From Candidatus Heimdallarchaeota archaeon LC_3 (GTDB taxonomy: Archaea; Asgardarchaeota; Heimdallarchaeia; Hodarchaeales; LC-3), in the NCBI GenBank assembly GCA_001940645.1, contig MDVS01000031.1, positions 1-40,992 of the forward strand: DNA of 40,992 bases, in the 5' to 3' direction. Position numbers and translations under genes: made by a program. The notes below the pieces were generated by a model. The model had not been told where the DNA came from, did no database searches, and saw nothing but the letters and a program-made list of their open reading frames with translations. Shown piece after piece: positions 23,984 through 30,617 of this stretch. Within the stretch, counting starts at the first letter, position 1; each line of letters begins with the position of its first letter.

Positions 23984-24604
23984 TTATTCTCTCTTTTTCT
24001 TTCTTCTCTTTTTCCTAGTCCGTCTTTTGCCATCAACAGCGGATCCATCAGAATCTACTTTATTTTTAGAATCTTTAATCCATTTTTTCGTTCCTAACAA
24101 GTTATAATTGTTATCACGCATAGTAACAGCTATTTTCATAGATAAATGATCAATTTGGGTATTAATAATTTTAGCACGAACTTCATCTCCCAATTGAATC
24201 CTTCTGTTGGTTTCCCTTCCAACTAATACTCCTTTTTGGCTTTGCCATTCCATTTTTTCATTTGATATTTGAGAAATATGGCAAAGACAATCCGTACATC
24301 CTACTCGAATAAAAACACCGAATTTTATTACTTCGGCTACTTCACCTGATATAAATTCTCCTTTTAAAGGTCGAAAGGTTATAGCCGAGAAGATTACGTC
24401 GTGAAATGTCGATCCTTGTCCTGGAACAATTTTTCCTGGCTGTAATGCTTTTATTCCTAGAACCCCGACAATCATTCCTATATCTGGATGAATAGAGTTT
24501 TCATATTTTTCTCTTGCCAATTCTAGAACAACTTTGTCTATTCTTTCACCAAATCTGTTTGGGGGAACCTGAATTGTTACAGTAACATCAGATTGATAAT
24601 ACAT
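23984..24604 (-). CDS. rpo7: DNA-directed RNA polymerase subunit Rpo7 (RpoE1)
   Basis: Rpo7 is the stalk subunit of archaeal RNA polymerase and homologue of RPB7. The N-terminal RNP domain (VTIQVPPNRFGERIDKVV, VLGIKALQPGKIVPGQG) is followed by an S1/OB domain (GEVAEVIKFGVFIRVGCTDC, HISQIS, LGDEVRAKI, MTMR-like MRDNNYNLLGTKKW). The length of 206 exceeds the usual ~185 because of a strongly basic tail (KRRTRKKRRKKKRE). Its partner Rpo4 is not adjacent here. It is the first gene of the expression cluster, with GAGG before the ATG. Confidence 0.96.
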   Translation of the reverse strand: MYYQSDVTVTIQVPPNRFGERIDKVVLELAREKYENSIHPDIGMIVGVLGIKALQPGKIVPGQGSTFHDVIFSAITFRPLKGEFISGEVAEVIKFGVFIRVGCTDCLCHISQISNEKMEWQSQKGVLVGRETNRRIQLGDEVRAKIINTQIDHLSMKIAVTMRDNNYNLLGTKKWIKDSKNKVDSDGSAVDGKRRTRKKRRKKKRE

Positions 24605-24923
24605 GTTTATCCTCTAATTAACCAATAAAATATCTAGGAAACTTGAATCAAGTAATACAACTATTAGATAACCTAAAAATTCTTGTTTGTGTCTTTTTGA
24701 TAACGAAAGTGCTAAAAATAAATAATCTTCCCTTTTAAAAGATTAAAACAAACATTTAATTCGTTTCTGTTAAGAATATAAACAGTAACATTATTAATTT
24801 TCATTTATTATTTTTATTATAGGTAAAAAAGAGAAATATAAGATTTTTTTTTTTAAAATTATAACTAATCAGAGAAGAAATGTCTTTTATTTAAGATTTA
24901 TATTTTGAATCCTATTTGAATTT
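24605..24923. other. 319-bp intergenic region upstream of rpo7
   Basis: Highly A/T-rich, with homopolymer A and T runs. No coding frame, tRNA-like fold or convincing repeat was seen. It must contain the promoter of the rpo7 cluster, reading left, and the 3' end of the MazG-like gene. Confidence 0.5.
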
Positions 24924-25232
24924 TTATTCGGGGCATTTACAAACTGTTTTATTACATCTGGGACATTTATTTTGGTATTTCTCGTATGCTACTTCAATTA
25001 AATTAATATTTGCAAGATTAGCTAAACTACAGAGCCAAGCAAGAACATCACCAAATTCTTCGCGTATGTTCTGTTCATTTTTATTCTTTATAGCTCTTGA
25101 TAACTCTCCAACTTCCTCTATTAACCATAAGAATGTCGACTCAATACCACGTCTTTTATCACGTTGAAAGTATATTTGTTCCATTAATTTCTGAAATGAT
25201 ACAATATTATTACTGTTTTTCACTTTTTTCAC
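24924..25232 (-). CDS. MazG-like nucleotide pyrophosphohydrolase with C-terminal zinc knuckle
   Basis: The 102-residue protein is a minimal MazG-fold domain: FQKLMEQIYFQRDKRRG, LIEEVGELSRAI with the EExxE metal site, and EEFGDVLAWLCSLAN with the ExxD site. Such enzymes hydrolyse non-canonical NTPs to NMP and pyrophosphate. The C-terminus adds CPRC...CKC, a likely zinc knuckle seen in some archaeal members. The start is a GTG at 25232; a second GTG lies three codons in, and the next Met would remove a conserved helix. It is monocistronic between two AT-rich gaps. Confidence 0.88.
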   Translation of the reverse strand: MKKVKNSNNIVSFQKLMEQIYFQRDKRRGIESTFLWLIEEVGELSRAIKNKNEQNIREEFGDVLAWLCSLANLANINLIEVAYEKYQNKCPRCNKTVCKCPE

Positions 25233-25521
25233 TTAAATTTTGATAGAAAGATTCTAAATTATTTTTAAAAATCAAATTACTATTTTGATAGAATTTTTTT
25301 TTATCAATTCATAAAAAAAAAATAATTTGAGCTAATTTAAAACTTTAAGCTAATGTAGTATCTTACAAATTTTCCATGAAAAGAAAGGAATTTCATTTTT
25401 TATAAAGAAGAATTTAACATTAAATTTAATTTTTATCCAATAATTAGAAAAATACCTATAATTTTTTTAAGAAATTATTTTTTTCACCTTAATCATTTTC
25501 TATATAACAGAGTGAACTTCT

Positions 25522-26574
25522 ATGATCTATTCCTTGATTTTAGCTTTAGCAGGATTGATTTTATCCATAGTAATTTCAGTGATTGTTTTTCCATTTGTTA
25601 TTCGATCAAGTTTAGCGTCTGGTATGACTACTGTCGATGCTCATAAAAAAGGTAAGCCAATTATTGCAGAACCAGGCGGATTAGCAACAATTTTAGCATT
25701 TACTTTTTCATTTCTAGCAATAATTGTAGTTATTGTAATAATTCGAAATTTAATAGATGAGGAATTTATCCAACTTACTGAATTTGATATTGAGTTTGGA
25801 AATATAAATGAAGATTTACCCAAATATCTTGGAGGAATCTTAGCAGTTGTAATAGCTGGTTTAATTGGGTTGATTGATGATATTTTTGGTAGAAGTGTGA
25901 GATGGAGAGAAAAAATATTTTTGGGGTTTTTACCGAGTTTTCCTTTAATAATTCTTGGTATCAATAACCCTATTAGGGGTATTGAAATCGGTATACTTTA
26001 TGCAGTATTTATTATACCTTTAGGCATGAATTTTGCTTTCAATTCTTATAACATGCTAGCAGGGTATAACGGTTTGGAAACAGGATTGGGAATTATTTCA
26101 TTCACAACAATATTAATAGTTTCTATTTGGGTAAATGATCCAACTGTTTTAATATTTGCTGCATGTATGTTAGGGGCACTTTTAGTACTCTTTTGGTATA
26201 ATAAATATCCTGCAAAAGTTTTGATTGGAAATTCTGGAACTTTAATGTTAGGAGCAGCACTTTTCGTTGTTATTATATTAGGAAATTTGGAAAGTTTAGC
26301 ATTAGGTATTTTTCTACTTTATTTTATCAATTTTGTAATGTTCTTCTTTTATTTACGTGATCCTAGGGCATTCAAATCAGAAGGAGAAAAGATAAAATTA
26401 GCTGATATTGATGATGAAGAAAACTTAATTCCACCTTCTCCCTGGGCTGTTTATTGGATAATTCCTTTTTATCGAAAAAACACTAAAGAATACACAAATG
26501 TTATGTTTTTGCTGATTTTACAAACAATTATTTGTGGGATTACTATTTTTGGATTCTTTTTGATGAACCCATAA
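25522..26574 (+). CDS. Alg7/DPAGT1-like GlcNAc-1-phosphate transferase
   Basis: This polytopic membrane enzyme of the MraY/WecA/Alg7 family should transfer HexNAc-1-phosphate from a UDP-sugar to a polyprenol phosphate, the first step of N-glycan lipid assembly. It has about ten hydrophobic segments. Motifs are D39AHKKGKPIIAEPGG, GLIGLIDDIFG (D119-D120) and NSYNMLAGYNGLETG, which resembles the eukaryotic Alg7 form (NILAGINGLE). The later GDxG-like motif reads LIGNSGTLMLG, with Asn in place of the common Asp. The length of 350 is normal. A T-run follows the stop. The convergent GT4 gene and galU suggest a glycan locus. Confidence 0.9.
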   Translation: MIYSLILALAGLILSIVISVIVFPFVIRSSLASGMTTVDAHKKGKPIIAEPGGLATILAFTFSFLAIIVVIVIIRNLIDEEFIQLTEFDIEFGNINEDLPKYLGGILAVVIAGLIGLIDDIFGRSVRWREKIFLGFLPSFPLIILGINNPIRGIEIGILYAVFIIPLGMNFAFNSYNMLAGYNGLETGLGIISFTTILIVSIWVNDPTVLIFAACMLGALLVLFWYNKYPAKVLIGNSGTLMLGAALFVVIILGNLESLALGIFLLYFINFVMFFFYLRDPRAFKSEGEKIKLADIDDEENLIPPSPWAVYWIIPFYRKNTKEYTNVMFLLILQTIICGITIFGFFLMNP

Positions 26575-26578
26575 GAAA

Positions 26579-26587
26579 TTTTTTTTA
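26579..26587 (+). terminator. Poly-T terminator after the Alg7-like gene
   Basis: A run of T residues (about eight) starts a few bases after the TAA that ends at 26574. It overlaps the very end of the convergent GT4 gene. Archaeal RNA polymerase terminates at such U-tracts without a hairpin. Confidence 0.5.
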
Positions 26588-27691
26588 AAGAGTGTTTAGT
26601 ATTTTTATATACTTGAAAGTAATTTTTTTTCTTTCAAGATTACTTTTTGCGAATTTTCTTCCGTTTGAAGCTATTTCTTTCTTCAAAGTGTCATCTAAAT
26701 TTAAATATTCCTTTATTGCTTCTACAAATGCATCTACTGTTTGATTTTTTGCAATAATTCCATTATTTTTATCAATTATCCAATCTTCTGGCATTCCCCT
26801 TGGGACAACAATTGGTAAACCCATGGATAGAACTTCTCCTACCTTTATTGCTAGCGAGTCTAGAGGAAAGATAAAAAGATCCATACTAGAATAATATTCA
26901 TTAATTTGATTATAAGGAATATTTCCTGTGAAAGTCACATTATAAAGCCTTAAATCGACAACTTCCTCTTCAAGTGTTTTCTTAAACGGACCATCACCTA
27001 TAATTAATAGTGAAAATTTAATATGATTTAATTCTTTATCAGAGTTTAATTTACTAATTATTTTTGGAAGGATAGATAAGTTATAGTATTCTACTAGTTT
27101 ACCTAGATAACCTAAGATATAATTCTCATTTAAACTATATTTCATTCTGATCTTTTTTCTTGAACTTAAATTGTACACAAATTTTTCTGTATCAATAGCG
27201 ACAGGAATAATTTCAAGCTTTTCAGCGGGTACACCTAAGGATTCAAGAGTTTTTTTCGTTGTAATTGACTCAGTAATGATTTTTGTGTAAAAAAGATGAA
27301 AAGTTCTACTTATAAGAATAGCAATGGTATACCTAAAGTGCTTTTCTTTGTATAAACGCAGGAGATTTGAAGGATAATAATCTACAAATTCTACTAATAT
27401 TTTTTTCCTTCTTATAGAAATAAATGGTGCAAAAAAAGAAAGATAAGGATTCTCTATAAACACAAAATCATAATCCATAAAAATTAATTTAGGTATCGAT
27501 AAAATAAAGGCGATTAGATATCCTAAATAATAACCAAATGCTCTTCGAGGTTGAATGTCAAAGAATTTTATATTATAGACATTTGAAGAAATAAGAACAG
27601 GATATACAAAATCTATTCTCTGAGGAAGGATTATATCTTTTTTAAATGCCCTAACACGCAAAATCAGAAGGGTTGGAGATCGTTGGTTCAT
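26585..27691 (-). CDS. Glycosyltransferase family 4 (group 1)
   Basis: This is a GT-B fold retaining glycosyltransferase. The C-terminal domain is clear: YILGYLGKLVEYYN, LLIIGDGPFKKTLEEEV, NVTFTGNIPYNQINEYYSSMDLFIFP, and the sugar-nucleotide site region KVGEVLSMGLPIVVP. The N-terminal acceptor domain includes a hydrophobic stretch (GYYLGYLIAFILSIPKLIF), suggesting membrane association, as for enzymes acting on lipid-linked sugars. I prefer the ATG at 27691 (MNQRSPTLLILR); a TTG at 27751 would add 20 hydrophobic residues. It is convergent with the Alg7-like gene and divergent from galU, which fits a surface-glycan locus. Donor and acceptor are unknown. Confidence 0.88.
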   Translation of the reverse strand: MNQRSPTLLILRVRAFKKDIILPQRIDFVYPVLISSNVYNIKFFDIQPRRAFGYYLGYLIAFILSIPKLIFMDYDFVFIENPYLSFFAPFISIRRKKILVEFVDYYPSNLLRLYKEKHFRYTIAILISRTFHLFYTKIITESITTKKTLESLGVPAEKLEIIPVAIDTEKFVYNLSSRKKIRMKYSLNENYILGYLGKLVEYYNLSILPKIISKLNSDKELNHIKFSLLIIGDGPFKKTLEEEVVDLRLYNVTFTGNIPYNQINEYYSSMDLFIFPLDSLAIKVGEVLSMGLPIVVPRGMPEDWIIDKNNGIIAKNQTVDAFVEAIKEYLNLDDTLKKEIASNGRKFAKSNLERKKITFKYIKILNTL

Positions 27692-27828
27692 ATATACAAT
27701 AAACTGAGTTAAGAAATTAAATATTTCACTAAATGGATTGATGAAAATCAAATTAATACTCTGAAAATAATCAAGATAAATAAGAACTATTTCCGAAAAA
27801 GAAATAAGAAATTAGGAATTGAAGATTA

Positions 27829-28695
27829 TTGAAAGGTGTTATTTTAGCAGCAGGGTACGGGACAAGATTTCTACCTGTTACTAAAACCCTACCAAAAGAA
27901 ATGTTTCCTCTCGTTACCCGTCCTGTTATCGAATTCATCGTCGAAGAGTTCATTGAATCTGGCATAAATGATATTTTAATAGTGACATCAAGACGTAAAA
28001 AGGTTATAGAAGATTATTTTGATCAAAACATTAAATTTGACAACTTTACAAAAGAAAAAAAAATAATCGAATCAATAAATAAAAGAAACTCTTTATTGAA
28101 CAAAGCTAATATTGTTTTTACACGTCAAAAATCAATGAAAGGAACAGCCCAAGCGATTTATTTGTCACGATCTTTTGTAGCAGACGATTCCTTTATTGTA
28201 GCATATCCTGACGATCTTTTCATTTGTGACCAACCTTTATCAAAGCAATTGATAAATGCATACGAAAAATCTAATAAAAATGTTTTATCATTAGTAGAAA
28301 TTCCAAAAGAGGAAGTTTCGAGATATGGAATTGTCGAATTCGAAAAAAACAACAAAACTGGAGTTTTAAAAGTAACAGGCATGGTGGAAAAACCAAAAGT
28401 AGAGAATGCTCCTTCTAATCTAATGTCAGCAGGAAGATATTTATTTAAATCCGAAATATTTGATGTTATTAAGACTTTAAGCAAAAAATGGAATTATAAA
28501 GAAGAATTGACTCAAACTTCTGCTATAAGAGTTTTAACTGATGAAAACAAGGTAATAGGCCATATTGTAGATGGTAAGAGGTTGGATATTGGCCAGCCAC
28601 TTGGATATATTAAAGCATTTACCCAATTTGCATTAAACAACTCAAGTTATAAAGAAGAATACTTGAAATATTTACAAGAACTTGTTCATCGATGA
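27829..28695 (+). CDS. galU: UTP-glucose-1-phosphate uridylyltransferase
   Basis: GalU makes UDP-glucose from UTP and glucose-1-phosphate, a donor for glycan synthesis. The nucleotidyltransferase signature is at the N-terminus: KGVILAAGYGTRFLPVTKTL with PKEMFPLVTRPVIEF. Further features are GTAQAIYLSRSF, YPDDLF (metal Asp), EVSRYGIVEF, MVEKPK and GKRLDIGQPLGYIKA. The length of 288 is normal for bacterial and archaeal GalU. The start is a TTG at 27829. It is supported because the signature begins at residue 2 and no ATG is available. Some archaeal homologues prefer dTTP or other sugars. The gene converges on the small GTPase gene. Confidence 0.93.
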   Translation: MKGVILAAGYGTRFLPVTKTLPKEMFPLVTRPVIEFIVEEFIESGINDILIVTSRRKKVIEDYFDQNIKFDNFTKEKKIIESINKRNSLLNKANIVFTRQKSMKGTAQAIYLSRSFVADDSFIVAYPDDLFICDQPLSKQLINAYEKSNKNVLSLVEIPKEEVSRYGIVEFEKNNKTGVLKVTGMVEKPKVENAPSNLMSAGRYLFKSEIFDVIKTLSKKWNYKEELTQTSAIRVLTDENKVIGHIVDGKRLDIGQPLGYIKAFTQFALNNSSYKEEYLKYLQELVHR

Positions 28696-28712
28696 AAAAA
28701 AGCTATTTTTTC
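28694..28712. terminator. Bidirectional terminator between galU and the GTPase gene
   Basis: GAAAAAA (28694-28700) and TTTTTTC (28706-28712) form a 7-bp perfect inverted repeat around five bases. Each strand thus presents a U-run after a short stem, exactly at the convergent 3' ends (galU stop 28693-28695; GTPase stop 28703-28705). It overlaps the Lys-rich C-terminal codons of the GTPase. Confidence 0.55.
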
Positions 28713-29251
28713 TTAGGAATTTTTTTCAAAATTTCACTGGTCATATGATTAAAAACAATATCGATTCCTGTTCCTTCTTTTGCTGATGTTTCAAAATAAG
28801 CAACATCATGTTCTTTGGCGAAAGATTCTCCTTCTTCCTTTGTTACACGACGTCCTGGTAAATCAACTTTATTTCCTATTATGGCAATCAAAATGTTTGG
28901 TAAATGGGTTTTAATTTCTTTAATCCACTTAATTAAAGATTCATAAGAGGTTTTATTAGATAAATCAAACACGATAACACAACCTTGAGCGCCCATATAG
29001 TAGGAGGGGCGAATAGAACTATAATACTCTTGTCCAGCAGTATCAGCGAGGACTAGTTTGATTTTTTTTTCTTCTCCGGAAGTTGGATCAACAATTATCA
29101 TGTCTTTAGTTGTAAAATCGACTCCTAGCGTCATTAAGTAACTGGTCTCAAATTTATTTAGAGCAAATCGTCTGAAACAACTCGTTTTACCAGTACCTCC
29201 ATTTCCGACTGCAACTATCTTAAATACGTAATCAGAGTCAAAAGTTTCCAT
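28703..29251 (-). CDS. Rab/Ras-like small GTPase
   Basis: This Ras-superfamily GTPase of 182 residues has all G motifs: G1 AVGNGGTGKTS, G2 Thr in MTLGVDF, G3 ADTAGQE, G4 GNKVDL, G5 ETSAKEG. The switch I TLGVDF and the WIKEIKTHLPN region are closest in feel to Rab proteins. The Gln of DTAGQE is present, so intrinsic hydrolysis should be normal. The C-terminus ends KKIPKKK without a Cys prenylation motif, so membrane attachment by prenylation is not expected. I place the start at the ATG at 29251; a TTG at 29263 adds four residues. Such GTPases are greatly expanded in Asgard archaea. The gelsolin-domain gene lies 286 bases upstream on the same strand. Confidence 0.93.
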   Translation of the reverse strand: METFDSDYVFKIVAVGNGGTGKTSCFRRFALNKFETSYLMTLGVDFTTKDMIIVDPTSGEEKKIKLVLADTAGQEYYSSIRPSYYMGAQGCVIVFDLSNKTSYESLIKWIKEIKTHLPNILIAIIGNKVDLPGRRVTKEEGESFAKEHDVAYFETSAKEGTGIDIVFNHMTSEILKKIPKKK

Positions 29252-29537
29252 GCACAATCCCAAGTGAGATCAAAAATATTCGATATTTACCTTATCATCA
29301 TTATTTTATAACAAAAACATCTTTTCTGTTTTAATATTATAGTATTTCAATTAATTATTATGATTTTTGGGGAGTGATAATTAAATTCATTTTTCATGTT
29401 TAACTCAATCTCCTTTGATTACCATTTTATTAGCTTCTATTGCTTTTATATTGATGTTCGAAATAAAATTAAATAAAAAAAAGGTACGCGATAAAAATTG
29501 AGGTTAATTTTTCAAGGATAGGACTGAATAGTTTCGT

Positions 29538-30434
29538 TTAAATACCTAATTTAGTTAAATCACGCAGGGAAGCACGAACTTCAGATAAAAATTCGTCTCT
29601 TTCAGTTTTTGGTATCTCCGAAAATAATTCCACGAAAATAACTTTACCTTTATCTAAAAATAACCGAGTGTAATAATCACTAGCGGGGAATGCACCATCG
29701 GGAAGATCTCCCATAGGATCCAACCGTAAAACTTCTTTTTTGAATAGCTTGTGAAATTCTTTTGTAGCAGAAAAGACGTTTTGACCAATTATAACAATTT
29801 CTCTTTGAAGACCTTCTGGCACTTCTAATTCTTTAATCTTTTCCACAATTTCATTAATTTTGGTTTGAGAAACTGTAGATGAAGCTTCTGGTTGTTTAGA
29901 AAGAACTACTTCTTGTTTAGTTGGAGCAAGTTGTTGAGCTGGTTGAGAGACTGGTTGAGAGACTGGTTGAGAGACTGGTTGAGAGGCTAGTTGAGAGACT
30001 GGTTGAGAGGCTAGTTGAGAGACTGGTTGAGAGACTGGTGAACCAGCTGGACGAGCTGAAGAGACTGGTGAACCAGCTGGACGAGCTGAAGAGACTGGTG
30101 AACCAGCTGGACGAGCTGAAGAGACTGGGCCACTGGAAGCTGATGGAGAAGTAGAAGCTGGTGCACCCATCATTTCAAGAAAACCTTTTGGTTCTTCAGC
30201 TTCATCGATACTATCAACTTTGAATGTGAGTCCATAATGCTGACGAATTTTAGATGCAGTTCTTGCAGAGATGAATTTTTTCCTGACAGGAGCAGATAAA
30301 CCTTTCCAAATATAAATCATGCGTTTTACATCATCGACTATGATAAAGACATCGCTTGCATCAAATTCTGAAAATTTTGGTGGGGTATCCAGTTTCTCTT
30401 CTGTTCCATCTTCTGAAAATGAGTAGATTATCAT
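29538..30434 (-). CDS. Gelsolin-like domain protein with Pro/Ser/Gln repeat linker
   Basis: Residues 1 to about 90 fit a single gelsolin-like domain: FSEFDASDVFIIVDDVKRMI, then YIWKGLSAPVRKKFISARTA, a helix and a closing strand. Asgard gelsolin proteins bind and sever actin filaments, so an actin-regulating role is plausible but not shown. Residues ~93-175 are a low-complexity linker of three SSARPAGSPV-type decapeptides and PVSQ tetrapeptides. The last ~120 residues form a separate alpha/beta domain (REIVIIGQNVFSATKEFHKL, GKVIFVELF) that I cannot name. There is no signal peptide or membrane segment. It lies between leuS (183-bp gap) and the small GTPase gene, all on the minus strand. Confidence 0.75.
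   Translation of the reverse strand: MIIYSFSEDGTEEKLDTPPKFSEFDASDVFIIVDDVKRMIYIWKGLSAPVRKKFISARTASKIRQHYGLTFKVDSIDEAEEPKGFLEMMGAPASTSPSASSGPVSSARPAGSPVSSARPAGSPVSSARPAGSPVSQPVSQLASQPVSQLASQPVSQPVSQPVSQPAQQLAPTKQEVVLSKQPEASSTVSQTKINEIVEKIKELEVPEGLQREIVIIGQNVFSATKEFHKLFKKEVLRLDPMGDLPDGAFPASDYYTRLFLDKGKVIFVELFSEIPKTERDEFLSEVRASLRDLTKLGI
29947..30120. repeat. Minisatellite: seven 12-bp and three 30-bp tandem units
   Basis: Bases 29947-30030 hold seven 12-bp units, GAGACTGGTTGA or its variant GAGGCTAGTTGA. Bases 30031-30120 hold three identical 30-bp units. All units are multiples of three and lie in the linker of the gelsolin-domain protein, so copy changes keep the frame. The opposite strand shows a long meaningless frame (VERL repeats), which is a shadow. 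Confidence 0.95.
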
Positions 30435-30617
30435 TTTTTTTTCACGTTCTATTTTAGAAATTATTATGAAATAATGAGTTAAATAAGTTAAATTATCATT
30501 CTATTGATTATTTTAAAAAGAATGATTTCTTATAAATATAATTGTTTAACTTTAGTGGTGTTTTTATATTTCTTTAGGAAAATTATTTTCCTAGTAAAAA
30601 AAAATTGATCTAAATAA

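Noticed and set aside
29921..30154. Plus-strand open frame of VERL repeats opposite the gelsolin-domain gene
   Set aside because: It is the antisense reading of the minisatellite and has no start context. The minus strand encodes a recognisable domain protein.
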